From: Dyella flava | GTDB taxonomy: Bacteria; Pseudomonadota; Gammaproteobacteria; Xanthomonadales; Rhodanobacteraceae | Direction of reading: 5' to 3' | NCBI RefSeq assembly: GCF_016904955.1 | Contig: NZ_JADIKE010000039.1 | Span: 372,001-436,000 of the forward strand | DNA: 64,000 nt | Shown: piece by piece, positions 27,265-36,804 of the stretch | Layout of the letters: each line of letters begins with the position of its first letter | How positions within the stretch are numbered: the stretch's first letter is position 1 | The notes under the pieces: model-generated | Told to the model about the DNA's origin: nothing | The model's input: the letters and a program-made list of their open reading frames with translations, nothing else | Database searches by the model: none | Made by a program: the position numbers and the translations under genes

Positions 27265-27789
27265 TTACGGTGCAGCCTGGTCAAACAGATCGCCATGCAC
27301 CACGCGGTCTTCCATGCCAAGCAGGAAACGCTTGGTCGGCAAGCCACCACCGAAGCCGGTAAGGCTCCCATCGCTGCCAATCACCCGATGGCAAGGCAGG
27401 ACAATCGGCAGCGGGTTGCGTCCATTGGCCGAGCCTACGGCGCGTACCGCTTGCGGATGGCCGATGCGCCTGGCCAGTTCGGCGTAGCTGATGGTGGTGC
27501 CGTAGGGAATCTTCGCCAGCGTGCGCCATACCTGCACCTGGAACGTTGTGCCCAGTGGATGCAACGGCAGGTCGAAGGTCTGCCGTTCTCCGGCAAAGTA
27601 TTCCTCCAATTGCTTGCGCGCGAAGGCGAGTTTGACGGGTTGGTGTTGCCAGCTCGGATCCAGTTGCTTCCGGTGCTTGCCGGTTTCGAACCAGACTTCA
27701 CGCAATCCCTGTGCATCCGCAGCGAGCAGCAGCTTGCCGATGGGCGTGGCCAGATAGTCGTACCAGATGGTGTCGGGGAGCGTGCTCAT
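27265..27789 (-). CDS. ogt: methylated-DNA-protein-cysteine methyltransferase
   Basis: Suicide repair protein that takes methyl groups from O6-methylguanine. The 174-residue protein has the active-site motif LPCHRVIGSDG and the helix-turn-helix region YGTTISYAELARRIG. The start at 27789 overlaps the end of the AdaA-AlkA gene by 4 bases, so it is translated with it. A longer upstream frame exists but lies inside the neighbour gene. Confidence 0.94.
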   Translation of the reverse strand: MSTLPDTIWYDYLATPIGKLLLAADAQGLREVWFETGKHRKQLDPSWQHQPVKLAFARKQLEEYFAGERQTFDLPLHPLGTTFQVQVWRTLAKIPYGTTISYAELARRIGHPQAVRAVGSANGRNPLPIVLPCHRVIGSDGSLTGFGGGLPTKRFLLGMEDRVVHGDLFDQAAP

Positions 27790-29297
27790 GCCAAGGCTTC
27801 CTGGCGAGAAGGGCGGGTTGATCGGGCTGGGTCGCTCATGCTGCGCCACAGATGCATGACCGCATAGGCGCGCCATGGACGCCACGCTTCAGCCAGCGTC
27901 ATCAGGGCTTTGGTGCTGAGGATGTCTTCACCTCGCGCCGCAGCGCGGCGAAGAACCAGGTCGGCGGCGGGAAATGCATCCGGATGACTCAGCGCGCGCA
28001 TCGCCATGTAGTGGGCGGTCCATTCGCCGATGCCGGGCAACGCGACCCAGCGCAGTACAAACTCGTCCAGCGATTGTTCGACCCGGAAATCCACGCGGCC
28101 ATCCAGTACGGCGCGCGCTACGCCACGAATGGTTTCGGCGCGTGCGGTGGTCACGCCCAAGCTGCGCAGGTCTGCATCGGCCAGCACCTCCGGTGTAGGG
28201 AACAGGCGTTCCAGTCCGGCGGCGACCGGGACAGGCAGGGCCTCGCCGTAACGCTGCGCGATACGCGACGCCAGCGTACGCGCGGCGGCGACGCTCACTT
28301 GCTGGCCGAGTATCGCGCGCACGGCGACTTCAAAACCATCCCAACTGCCCGGCAAGCGCAAACCCGGACGCTTGCGCAAAAGTGGCCGTGTATGCGGCGT
28401 GGTTTGCAAGGCTGCGCCGATCGCCCGTGGATCGGCATCCAGATCGAACATGCGGCGAATGCGCGTGACCACCGCAAGCATCTGTGCCGGCTGCGGACAA
28501 TGCAGTTGCAGGCGCAAGGCATGTTCATCGCCCGGCCACGCACTCAAGCGCAACCAGCCCGGCGCTTCGGCAGCACCGAATACGCGTGAATAGCTGTCAT
28601 CGTCGACCCGTTCGATACCGGGCAGTGCGCGGCCACGCAGAAATGCAAGCAATGACGCGAAGTCGTACGGCGGCCGATAACTCAGGCGCAAGCTCAGGCT
28701 GTCGTCGCTGCCGGCATGCGGATGACGGCGCAAATCACGCGGGGCGATGCGATTGGCTTGCGCGAACGCCGCATTGAAGCGGCGCAGGCTGCCAAAGCCC
28801 GCAGCCAGCGCCACATTGGTAACCGGCATACGCGTTTCGGTCAGCAGTTGCTTGGCGAACAGCAACCGTCGCGTGGTGTGCACATCGATCGGCGGTGCGC
28901 CCAGCCGTTCCACAAACAAGCGACGCAATTGACGCGCTCCCACGCCTACCCGCCGGGCAAGTTCGTCAACCGGGTGATCCTGCAGCAAACCGCCTTCGAT
29001 CAGCTTCAGCGCGCCCGTTACCACGTGATCGCCACGCTGCCATGCGTCGTTGCCTGGCGCCAGTTCGGGACGGCAGCGCAGGCAGGGTCGGAATCCTGCT
29101 GCTTCGGCCGCTGCGGCGGTACCGAAAAAGCGGACGTTCTCACGTTTGGCTGTCGGGGCCGGGCAAACGGGCCGGCAGTAAATGCCAGTGCTGCGTACGG
29201 CGATGAAGAACAAGCCGTCGAAACGCGCGTCACGGCTTAATCGCGCCCGTTCGCAGGTCTGAAGATCGAGCGCGGGGATGGGGGCGGTCTCAGGCAT
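27786..29297 (-). CDS. AdaA-AlkA fusion: alkylation-response regulator/glycosylase
   Basis: A 503-residue three-part protein. Residues 1-85 are an Ada zinc domain (Cys residues in GIYCRPVCP and PCLRCRP) that senses methylphosphotriesters. Residues 90-195 are an AraC-type helix-turn-helix. Residues 200-490 are an AlkA 3-methyladenine DNA glycosylase with the helix-hairpin-helix LPGIGEWTAHYMAMRA and the catalytic Asp in FPAADLVL. Ogt is encoded next. Together they form an adaptive response to DNA alkylation, probably self-inducing. Confidence 0.93.
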   Translation of the reverse strand: MPETAPIPALDLQTCERARLSRDARFDGLFFIAVRSTGIYCRPVCPAPTAKRENVRFFGTAAAAEAAGFRPCLRCRPELAPGNDAWQRGDHVVTGALKLIEGGLLQDHPVDELARRVGVGARQLRRLFVERLGAPPIDVHTTRRLLFAKQLLTETRMPVTNVALAAGFGSLRRFNAAFAQANRIAPRDLRRHPHAGSDDSLSLRLSYRPPYDFASLLAFLRGRALPGIERVDDDSYSRVFGAAEAPGWLRLSAWPGDEHALRLQLHCPQPAQMLAVVTRIRRMFDLDADPRAIGAALQTTPHTRPLLRKRPGLRLPGSWDGFEVAVRAILGQQVSVAAARTLASRIAQRYGEALPVPVAAGLERLFPTPEVLADADLRSLGVTTARAETIRGVARAVLDGRVDFRVEQSLDEFVLRWVALPGIGEWTAHYMAMRALSHPDAFPAADLVLRRAAARGEDILSTKALMTLAEAWRPWRAYAVMHLWRSMSDPARSTRPSRQEALA

Positions 29298-29436
29298 GGA
29301 AGCAGGCTAGCACTGTTGCCAGCCGGAAACTCGCCGTTTTCGGACATCAATGCCCGCGCTGTCCATCACACGTGCGCGCACTGAGTGCACTGACCGATGG
29401 AGCGACTCCGGGCGGTGTCCGGAGCCACCCAAATCG

Positions 29437-29982
29437 CTATTTTGCGCGCCCACCCACCATGCTACGCAGGACGCCGTCGCGGCGAATCAGGCCGTGATAC
29501 AGCGCTGCGCCCAGATGCGCCAGGAAAGTAAGAAACAGCAGCATCGCCAGCCAGGCGTGCGCATGCCGCAAGATCGCGAAAGCAGCGGCATTGACCGGAA
29601 AAATCGGCGGCAGACGCAATGAATCACTGAGCATCACCGGATAGCCGCCCGCTGACAGCATGGCCCAGCCGACCAGCGGGATGATCAGCATCAGCACATA
29701 CAACACCCAATGCGAGGCGTGCGCCGCAAACTTCTGCACGGCAGGCATATCAGCCGGCAGCGGCGGTGGCGGATTGCGCAGGCGCACGATCAGGCGTACC
29801 ACGACAAGCACAAGTATCGCGATGCCTAACGGCTTGTGGATGTGGATCAGGCACTGATGCCATTCCGATACTGAGGCGACCATGCCCACGCCAATAAACA
29901 GCATCGACAGGACCATCACTGCCATCAGCCAGTGCAGCACTCGCGCGGCGGGCACGAATTGTGTGGATGAGCGTGTCATCAC
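29437..29982 (-). CDS. cytochrome b561
   Basis: Four-helix membrane dihaem cytochrome of 181 residues. Candidate haem-ligand histidines are in VLHWLMAV, HIHKPLG, HASHWVLY and HAHAWLAM. It follows the catalase-like gene with a 4-base overlap. This pairing is common and suggests electron transfer linked to peroxide reduction (inference). Confidence 0.9.
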   Translation of the reverse strand: MMTRSSTQFVPAARVLHWLMAVMVLSMLFIGVGMVASVSEWHQCLIHIHKPLGIAILVLVVVRLIVRLRNPPPPLPADMPAVQKFAAHASHWVLYVLMLIIPLVGWAMLSAGGYPVMLSDSLRLPPIFPVNAAAFAILRHAHAWLAMLLFLTFLAHLGAALYHGLIRRDGVLRSMVGGRAK

Positions 29983-31067
29983 TTGGCCTCCGGCTTGGTG
30001 TCGGCAACGGCCGTACCGGGCAGGTGAGCTTCCTCACTAGTACGGCGCAGATACGAAGTGGCGTATGCCGCCGAACGTGCAGGCAGCAGCGGGTCATCCG
30101 AGGCTTCGATGCCATCAGGCAATACCAGCGGGTCGTAATTGATATCGCGACACGGCCCGTTTGCCTGCGGTTCGCTGGCGGTGAGTACGAGCGTGCCTGC
30201 ATCGACATCGCGGCGATCGGCGGGCCAGGCCTTGGTGGCGTCGTTGGTCGGATCGCCGGGATTGGCCAGCGTAATCACCAGATGCCAGCGTTGCGGTCCT
30301 TGCGCGAGCCGTTGCGCGAGGTCGGCATCCAGATAATTGGGATCGCTGCCGCCGGGCGTGGATTCCCCATTTTCCGACACCATGCGCCAGCGCACCGCGT
30401 GCTTGTTGCCTTGCGCATCGACCAGCACAAACGCATTCAGGCTCCAATAGCTTTCTGTCGCGTAACTGGCGGATGGTTTTGCGGTTTTTACCCAGGCAAG
30501 GAAAGGCCCTGCTTCCGGATGCGCGCCGAAAAATGCCCCCAGCTTCGCCGGATCGGGTTTGCCGGTCGTGGGGTCCGGATGCTGCGCCTGTAGCAGTTCG
30601 TAGAATGCCTGCGGCGTGGTGACCGGGAATACCGGCATGGCGTTCATGCCGGTGCGCCATTGCTGGCCGTTGGCCTCACTAAAGCGTATTGCCATGCTGC
30701 GTATAGGCACACTGCTATCCGGCGCGTAGGGATTACCGCTGGGAACGGCAAAGCGTCCGACCACCGGAGTGCGGCCCGGCGCGAACACCTGGGCCACGGA
30801 ATAGGCCTGTGCCTGGCCGTTGCTGTCAAAGTAGCCGGTGACGCACACCCCCTTCGCGTGATTGCGGCGGTAGCCTGGAAACACCCCGTTATCTGCCTGC
30901 AACTGATTCACCATGCGCTGCGCGGTCAGCCGTTTGGGCGCCAGCCAGCCTCCGACATAGCCGAAGGCGAGCACGATGAGCAGCAGGATGATGCCGATCA
31001 GCGCCAAACGCAGCAGGACGCCGCCGGCACCAAGCGGAGGGGGGCGGGATACGGACGACTCATTCAT
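29979..31067 (-). CDS. catalase-related (SrpA-type) peroxidase
   Basis: Haem peroxidase of the small catalase-like family, 362 residues from the ATG at 31067 (AGGAAATG upstream). A single N-terminal hydrophobic helix (LIGIILLLIVLAFGYVGG) anchors it to the inner membrane. The distal His is in RRNHAKGVC, and the likely proximal Tyr is in ARSAAYATSY. Family members lack strong catalase activity and use organic peroxides. The partner is cytochrome b561. Confidence 0.87.
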   Translation of the reverse strand: MNESSVSRPPPLGAGGVLLRLALIGIILLLIVLAFGYVGGWLAPKRLTAQRMVNQLQADNGVFPGYRRNHAKGVCVTGYFDSNGQAQAYSVAQVFAPGRTPVVGRFAVPSGNPYAPDSSVPIRSMAIRFSEANGQQWRTGMNAMPVFPVTTPQAFYELLQAQHPDPTTGKPDPAKLGAFFGAHPEAGPFLAWVKTAKPSASYATESYWSLNAFVLVDAQGNKHAVRWRMVSENGESTPGGSDPNYLDADLAQRLAQGPQRWHLVITLANPGDPTNDATKAWPADRRDVDAGTLVLTASEPQANGPCRDINYDPLVLPDGIEASDDPLLPARSAAYATSYLRRTSEEAHLPGTAVADTKPEAK

Positions 31068-31276
31068 AGAGGCATTTCCTGGTTGATGAGGCTTCAACGA
31101 TCCACGCGGCGATCTTGCTCTTGTCGGGTCGCGTTGTCGTGTGCTCCGTGAGACGGGGTCAGGCTGTTACGGGGCAGGGAAGTGCCGTGTAGGGCTTTGC
31201 CGCATCGCAGTTGGCGCGGAGGAAACGGGGCGACCATAATGAGGACCTTTTCCCCAAGGCAGTCGCAGGTATACCG

Positions 31277-32947
31277 ATGAATGCTCCCACCCGCATCGAC
31301 ACCACCCGCAGCATCCGCGCCCCGCACGGCACGGAGCTGAGTTGCAAGAGCTGGCTCACCGAAGCGCCTTACCGCATGCTCCAGAACAACCTGGACCCGG
31401 CCGTGGCGGAGAACCCCGCCGAGCTGGTGGTGTATGGCGGCATCGGCCGCGCCGCGCGCAACTGGGAGTGCTTTGATGCCATCCTGCGGGCGCTGCGCGA
31501 TCTCAATGACAATGAAACCCTGCTGGTGCAGTCCGGCAAGCCGGTCGGCGTGTTCCCGACCCATCCGGACGCACCGCGCGTGCTGATCGCCAATTCCAAC
31601 CTGGTGCCGGCCTGGGCCAACTGGGAACACTTCAACGAGCTCGATAAGAAGGGCCTGATGATGTACGGCCAGATGACGGCCGGTTCGTGGATCTACATCG
31701 GCTCGCAGGGCATCGTGCAGGGCACCTACGAAACCTTCGTGGAAATGGGCCGCCAGCATTACAACGGCAGCCTCAAGGGCAAGTGGATTCTTACCGCCGG
31801 TCTGGGTGGCATGGGCGGCGCACAGCCGCTGGCGGCCTCATTGGCCGGCGCGTGCAGCCTGAATATCGAATGCCAGCAAAGCCGCATCGATTTCCGTCTC
31901 AATACGCGTTATGTCGACGAGCAGGCGACCGATCTGGACGACGCGCTCGCCCGCATCGAGAAATACACCAAGGCCGGCGAGGCAAAATCCATCGCGCTGC
32001 TCGGCAATGCCGCCGACATCCTGCCGGAACTGGTACGCCGTGGCGTGAAGCCCGATGCCGTCACCGACCAGACCAGCGCCCACGATCCGGTCAACGGCTA
32101 CCTGCCGCAGGGCTGGACGGTGGAACAATGGTTCGAGCGCCGCAAGAGCGATCCGAACGGCACCCGCGATGCCGCGAAGAAGTCGATGAAGAAGCATGTG
32201 GAAGCCATGCTGGCGTTCCATGCGCAGGGTGTTCCCACCTTCGACTACGGCAACAACATCCGCCAGATGGCCAAGGACGAGGGCTGCGCCAATGCCTTCG
32301 ACTTCCCCGGCTTCGTACCGGCCTTCGTGCGTCCGCTGTTCTGCCGCGGCGTAGGCCCGTTCCGCTGGGTGGCGCTCTCGGGTGATCCGGAAGACATCCT
32401 CAAGACCGACGCCAAGGTGAAGGAACTGATCCCCGACGATCCGCACCTGCACAACTGGCTGGACATGGCCGAACAGCGCATCAGCTTCCAGGGCCTGCCG
32501 GCGCGCATCTGCTGGGTCGGCCTGGGCCAGCGCCACAAGCTCGGTCTCGCCTTCAATGAAATGGTGCGCAAGGGTGAACTGAAAGCGCCGGTCGTGATCG
32601 GCCGCGATCACCTCGACTCCGGCTCCGTCGCCAGCCCCAACCGCGAAACCGAAGCCATGAAGGACGGCAGTGACGCCGTATCCGATTGGCCGCTGCTCAA
32701 CGCCATGCTCAATGTCGCCGGCGGCGCCACCTGGGTCAGCCTGCACCACGGTGGCGGTGTGGGCATGGGGTACAGCCAGCACAGCGGTGTGGTGATCGTA
32801 TGCGACGGCACTGAAGCGGCCGACAAGCGCATTGCACGCGTGCTGTGGAATGACCCGGGCACCGGCGTGATGCGCCATGCGGATGCGGGTTATGACATTG
32901 CGGTGCAGTGCGCGAAGGAGCAGGGCTTGAAGTTGCCGATGGCGTAA
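31277..32947 (+). CDS. hutU: urocanate hydratase
   Basis: Second enzyme of histidine degradation; uses tightly bound NAD+ as an electrophile to hydrate urocanate. The 556 residues are the usual length. GLGGMGGAQPLA is the NAD loop, and LHHGGGVGMGYSQHSG is the conserved C-terminal region. The ATG at 31277 is chosen over an upstream frame extension. It stands alone here; hutH is not in the window, and hutI and hutF are more than 13 kb away. Confidence 0.97.
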   Translation: MNAPTRIDTTRSIRAPHGTELSCKSWLTEAPYRMLQNNLDPAVAENPAELVVYGGIGRAARNWECFDAILRALRDLNDNETLLVQSGKPVGVFPTHPDAPRVLIANSNLVPAWANWEHFNELDKKGLMMYGQMTAGSWIYIGSQGIVQGTYETFVEMGRQHYNGSLKGKWILTAGLGGMGGAQPLAASLAGACSLNIECQQSRIDFRLNTRYVDEQATDLDDALARIEKYTKAGEAKSIALLGNAADILPELVRRGVKPDAVTDQTSAHDPVNGYLPQGWTVEQWFERRKSDPNGTRDAAKKSMKKHVEAMLAFHAQGVPTFDYGNNIRQMAKDEGCANAFDFPGFVPAFVRPLFCRGVGPFRWVALSGDPEDILKTDAKVKELIPDDPHLHNWLDMAEQRISFQGLPARICWVGLGQRHKLGLAFNEMVRKGELKAPVVIGRDHLDSGSVASPNRETEAMKDGSDAVSDWPLLNAMLNVAGGATWVSLHHGGGVGMGYSQHSGVVIVCDGTEAADKRIARVLWNDPGTGVMRHADAGYDIAVQCAKEQGLKLPMA

Positions 32948-32978
32948 GCGCCATTACATTTCGTTGAAGTAGTAGTAC

Positions 32979-33002
32979 TACGCCCTCATTTTTGAGGGCG
33001 TA
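32979..33002 (+). terminator. hairpin after hutU
   Basis: Perfect 10-base arms TACGCCCTCA / TGAGGGCGTA around a TTTT loop. There is no downstream T-run, so termination is uncertain. Confidence 0.45.
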
Positions 33003-33019
33003 GAAATAGCAAGTAGCAA

Positions 33020-33061
33020 ATAGGTTGGGTTACCCGGATCAATTCTGGAATAACCCAACCT
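33020..33061. repeat. dispersed hairpin repeat, left flank of the two-gene island
   Basis: AGGTTGGGTTA / TAACCCAACCT arms (33022-33032, 33051-33061). The first 15 bases, ATAGGTTGGGTTACC, recur at 34029 on the other side of the next two genes. Confidence 0.6.
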
Positions 33062-33123
33062 GCCGACTGCCGGCAGATCTGCAACCCTGGTCCAACCAAC
33101 AAGGTAGGCGATGGAGGGGCACC

Positions 33124-33462
33124 ATGAATCTGGAAGAGATCGAGAAAGGCGTCAGGCAAGAGGTTCAGAAGTGGAGTGAGCTTTCAGAATACCGACGGGA
33201 GCCCCGGGTATTGACCGAAGGAGCTGTCCGCTTGCTGATTCAGCTCGTTGAAAATATCGAGCGTGATCGTTCGCCACACTGGCGGGATTTCCAATACGAC
33301 GACATTCAGAGATATGTCGTTTCGATCGTGCCCAATATGTTAGTTGATATCGACAATCACTTAAGTCGTGGTTGGAAGAGTCGGGAAATCAGTTCATGGG
33401 AGATACTGCATGGCATTTCATTTGCGCTGACCAGGTGGTGTCCTGTTCCGAAGGATATCTAA
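33124..33462 (+). CDS. hypothetical protein of a low-GC pair
   Basis: A 112-residue soluble, mostly helical protein rich in Glu and Trp (EEIEKGVRQEVQKWSELSEY). The start follows GGAGG. There is no signal peptide or recognisable motif. Base composition is clearly lower in GC than in the neighbours. Its stop is 3 bases before the next gene, so the two are one unit. Confidence 0.65.
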   Translation: MNLEEIEKGVRQEVQKWSELSEYRREPRVLTEGAVRLLIQLVENIERDRSPHWRDFQYDDIQRYVVSIVPNMLVDIDNHLSRGWKSREISSWEILHGISFALTRWCPVPKDI

Positions 33463-33465
33463 GCC

Positions 33466-34017
33466 ATGAATCAGGCTATCGACAAAAGTCACGTGGAGGC
33501 CTGGAAGGCGGTCATCGATTTTGTAAAGACCATCATTTCGATTTCTTCGGCGATATTGACGGCTTTCGTCGGCTACTACGCGTTGAATCAAATTCCCATC
33601 GGCGAGTCGTGCCTCAACTTTGTGTCGCCATTCTTTTTGCTGGCATCGATCGTTGTGGCGCTGTTTGGATTTGGCCGGTCGATAAAGGCGATCAGTTCAG
33701 GCATCTCGCAGGAAGGCGGAGTGCTATTTACCAATATTTCCGCTTATTGTCTGCTCGTTGGCATCCTGGCGGTTCCACTGATAAGCACCGGCAGCAATAA
33801 ATCCCTGGATAAAGTATTAGCCGATATAGATCGAATGCCGCCCGTGTCCGGCATTGAGCTCAAGCAAGACGCCGTGCAGAAAATTGTCGTGGATGGTCAG
33901 AACTACATCATTACCTATGCATGGGGTAATGCCGGCGTGATAGTCACGTACTCGGAAAAAGAGGGGCGCGTCATCAAGTTTGAGCGGCAGCAGATCACGC
34001 AACCCGGCAAACCATAG
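33466..34017 (+). CDS. hypothetical membrane protein of a low-GC pair
   Basis: A 183-residue protein with about three hydrophobic helices in residues 20-110 and a C-terminal polar domain of about 75 residues. It is tightly coupled to the preceding gene. No family recognised. A membrane protein next to a small soluble protein would fit an accessory or defence-type pair, but that is speculation. Confidence 0.65.
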   Translation: MNQAIDKSHVEAWKAVIDFVKTIISISSAILTAFVGYYALNQIPIGESCLNFVSPFFLLASIVVALFGFGRSIKAISSGISQEGGVLFTNISAYCLLVGILAVPLISTGSNKSLDKVLADIDRMPPVSGIELKQDAVQKIVVDGQNYIITYAWGNAGVIVTYSEKEGRVIKFERQQITQPGKP

Positions 34018-34028
34018 ACAAGTGGTCT

Positions 34029-34071
34029 ATAGGTTGGGTTACCCCGGACCACGTTTGGGGCAGCCTGAGCT
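34029..34071. repeat. dispersed repeat, right flank of the two-gene island
   Basis: Begins with the same ATAGGTTGGGTTACC as 33020, continues CCCGGA, and then diverges without the closing arm. Confidence 0.55.
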
Positions 34072-34089
34072 ACGCACTATTCCAGTCGC

Positions 34090-35418
34090 TTACTGAGGCT
34101 GCTTGTAGATCGCGCCGCCTTTCATCACAAACGGTACGTGCTCGATGGCGCTGATATCCGCCGTGGGGTCACCTTGTACGGCAATGATGTCGGCATCGAG
34201 CCCGGCCTTGAGCTGTCCAAATTTGTCCTGCTGGCGCAGTATCTTTGCATCAACCGCCGTTGCAGCCAGCAGCGCACGCGCCGGCGACATGCCATCGCGC
34301 ACCATCCATTCCAGCTCCTTGTAATTGGTGCCGTGGGTAAATACGCCCACGTCGCTGCCGGAGCCGATGGTGACGCCAACCTGCATGGCCAGCTTGAAGG
34401 CGTTGGCGGCCTGTTGCATGTCTTCGGTCAGCGGCAGACCGGGTTTCCAGCCGTGGAAGTATTCGGCGTAAGCGGCTTCGGCTTCCAGCGTCGGCATGTA
34501 GGCGACGTTGTGCTGTTTCATCAACTCGAATACTTCACGTGTGCCGCCGTAGGCATGTTCGACGGTGTCGACACCGGCCAGGATGGAGCGGCGCATGCCT
34601 TCAGGTGTGGTGGAGTGTACGGCGACAGGTAGCCCGAGCGAGTGCGCGGCTTCGACGCCGGCATTCAATTCCTCCTGCGTGAAGGTCGGTACGGCACCCT
34701 TGCTCTTGCCGCAATGGTAATCGGCGTAGATCTTGATCCAGTCCGCGCCATGCCCGGCCTGATCGCGTACCGCATCGATCATCTGTGCGGTGCCGCTGAC
34801 GGGGATGCCGCCTTGTGGAATATCCATGTCGGTACGGAAGCCCATCGGGCCGGGACCATAGCAATGGGCAGCGATGGTGGCGCGGGTCGCGACGAACATA
34901 TGCGGACCGGGAATCAATCCCTGGTCGATGGCGTGTTGCACATCGACATCCGCATAGCCAGCGCCTTCGGTGCCCAGATCGCGCAGTGCAGTGAAACCGG
35001 CCATCAGCGTGTCATGCACGTGTTGCACGGCTTCGATGGTGCGGTAAGGCAGCGATTCCTTCAACACCTGATCGTTCCACAGCGTTTCATTGTAGGGATG
35101 CAGAAAAATATGCGAGTGCGCATCGATCAGGCCGGGCAGCAGCGTGGTGCCGGGGAGATTGATGGCCTGCGTGCCGGGCGGAGCATTGACCTGTGAAGCT
35201 GGTCCCACGGCAGCGATCTTGTCGCCTTGCACCAGCACCACCCAGCCGGCGTGGGTTTGCTCGCTGCGCGCGTCGAACACCCGATCGGCTTTGAGCAGCC
35301 ATGCGTGATCGGCAGGTTTGGGGACCGGGTCGGCCAGTGACAGGTTGGCCATGCTTACGAGCCCGATAGATCCAGCAAGTAGCACGGCGACGGTGCGCCG
35401 GAATCGATACATCGGCAT
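34090..35418 (-). CDS. secreted amidohydrolase
   Basis: Metal-dependent amidohydrolase of the imidazolonepropionase-like/prolidase group, 442 residues. A signal peptide is present (LLAGSIGLVSMANLSLA). Metal-site segments are LIDAHSHIFLH, a likely carboxylated Lys in DWIKIYADYH, HSTTPEGMR and GSDVGVF. The ATG at 35418 is preceded by AAGGGGAG, which rules out the longer frame. It probably hydrolyses a peptide-like substrate in the periplasm. Confidence 0.85.
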   Translation of the reverse strand: MPMYRFRRTVAVLLAGSIGLVSMANLSLADPVPKPADHAWLLKADRVFDARSEQTHAGWVVLVQGDKIAAVGPASQVNAPPGTQAINLPGTTLLPGLIDAHSHIFLHPYNETLWNDQVLKESLPYRTIEAVQHVHDTLMAGFTALRDLGTEGAGYADVDVQHAIDQGLIPGPHMFVATRATIAAHCYGPGPMGFRTDMDIPQGGIPVSGTAQMIDAVRDQAGHGADWIKIYADYHCGKSKGAVPTFTQEELNAGVEAAHSLGLPVAVHSTTPEGMRRSILAGVDTVEHAYGGTREVFELMKQHNVAYMPTLEAEAAYAEYFHGWKPGLPLTEDMQQAANAFKLAMQVGVTIGSGSDVGVFTHGTNYKELEWMVRDGMSPARALLAATAVDAKILRQQDKFGQLKAGLDADIIAVQGDPTADISAIEHVPFVMKGGAIYKQPQ

Positions 35419-35773
35419 GTCTGCTCCCCTTGTTGCAGTTGCTTCGTCGGTGATAACGCCTGCGCGTTGAGGATAGCGGCAACAAGGTGCCGCGTCAGCT
35501 TGTTGCAAGTTTGCCTGGTGGGCGCACGCGTATCGGTCGTGAACATGCCATCGGTGTTTCACACCGTGGACGCCGAACCATGCCGAAGGGCATACCTGTG
35601 CAGGTATGACTGGTGGCATGGATGTTTTTGCACATGTGCGCCATGTGCTTGATTCAAGCCGAATCCATCGTGTGTGCAGGAAGTGCGGGGGACTTTCAGC
35701 CTATGCAACCGTTTTTCGCGCTGTGGCATCACATGCGTGTTACCCCACTTCACCACATAAGAGGTCAATCGTC
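35419..35773. other. 355-base divergent intergenic region
   Basis: Separates the amidohydrolase from the DUF2141 gene and should hold both promoters. It contains the palindrome at 35591 and a GCACATGTGC palindrome at about 35627. No gene recognised. Confidence 0.45.
35591..35608. promoter_or_regulatory. 18-base perfect palindrome, operator-like
   Basis: CATACCTGTGCAGGTATG is a perfect palindrome in the divergent promoter region. It could be an operator for either flanking gene. No regulator is identified. Confidence 0.4.
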
Positions 35774-36226
35774 ATGGCAATCGAAGTTGCTCGTTTCCTG
35801 CGGAAACCTGTCGTGCTTGCAGGTGCTTTGACCGGTATGTTGTGCATGTCCGCGCATGCTTCCAACCTGATCGTTACCGTGGATGGCGTGCGTAGCACCA
35901 ACGGCACCATCCATATCGATCTGAACAATTCCGAGGCGTCGTGGAAGAACAAGGCGCCGCCGTTTGCGACGGGTACGGTCAAGGCCGCTCCGGGCGCGGT
36001 GACCTACACGTTCAACAATGTCACACCGGGGTTGTACAGCATCGACGTGTTCCAGGACACCGATGGCAGCGGCAAGATGCAGACCGGCATGTTCGGCAAA
36101 CCCCGGGGTGGCTACGGCTTTAGCAACAACCTCACCTTGATGGGCAAGCCTTCATTCGATCAGGCCAATTTCCAGGTGACAGACCAGGATACGTCGGTGT
36201 TGATCCATCTGAAAAACGGGGCGTAA
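35774..36226 (+). CDS. secreted DUF2141 protein
   Basis: A 150-residue protein with a signal peptide ending AHASN. The mature domain is the beta-rich DUF2141 fold (GTIHIDLNN, PGLYSIDVFQDTDGSGKM, GKPRGGYGFSNN). The DTDGSGKM loop looks calcium-binding-like. Family function is unknown. Confidence 0.87.
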   Translation: MAIEVARFLRKPVVLAGALTGMLCMSAHASNLIVTVDGVRSTNGTIHIDLNNSEASWKNKAPPFATGTVKAAPGAVTYTFNNVTPGLYSIDVFQDTDGSGKMQTGMFGKPRGGYGFSNNLTLMGKPSFDQANFQVTDQDTSVLIHLKNGA

Positions 36227-36363
36227 GCGAGCGAGTTGTTCGGAAGTCTTACTCTGCCATCTTCTTTCGTTGCATTATCGGCACGGTAAACGCGTGCCTG
36301 CCATGCCGGCCAGGGTCGGAATGGCAGGCACGTCGCGCATGACATTCATCGTGGAGGCGGCGT

Positions 36364-36777
36364 ATGACTTCTTCTCTCGTTCGCACGGACGAATCGGCCG
36401 GAATCGTCACCCTGCAAAGCCCGTATGCGTTTGCTGATACGGTGCAGCGCCTGCTTGGTACGCTGGCCGATCATCAGATCAAGATTTTTGCGACGATTGA
36501 TCAGCGTGCGGAAGCGATCGCCGCGGGCTTGTCGATGCCACCGACGACGCTGATCCTTTTTGGCAATCCCAAGGCGGGAACGCCGGTCATGCTTGCCAGC
36601 CTGGCATCAGGCATTGATCTTCCACTCAAGGCACTGGTGGTCGAGCCGGAGCCGGGACGCGTGGAAGTGGTCATGAATGCCACCGCTTACCTTATCCAGC
36701 GGCACGCGCTGCCACAGGCATTAGCTGCCAATCTTTTGCCGGCGGAGCGTCTGATCGCCGCTGTTCTTCATGGCTGA
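36364..36777 (+). CDS. DUF302 protein
   Basis: A 137-residue DUF302 protein (SPYAFADTVQRLLGTL, IFATIDQRAEA, LILFGNPKAGTPVM). It starts at the ATG after GGAGGCGGCGT. It has no signal peptide, so it is cytoplasmic. Function is unknown. Confidence 0.87.
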   Translation: MTSSLVRTDESAGIVTLQSPYAFADTVQRLLGTLADHQIKIFATIDQRAEAIAAGLSMPPTTLILFGNPKAGTPVMLASLASGIDLPLKALVVEPEPGRVEVVMNATAYLIQRHALPQALAANLLPAERLIAAVLHG

Positions 36778-36804
36778 GACCCTGGGCCATCGGGAGGTGA
36801 CGTC

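Noticed and set aside
27786..29297. Two separate genes (ada and alkA) with a frameshift
   Set aside because: A single continuous frame carries all domains in the order known for AdaA-AlkA fusions.
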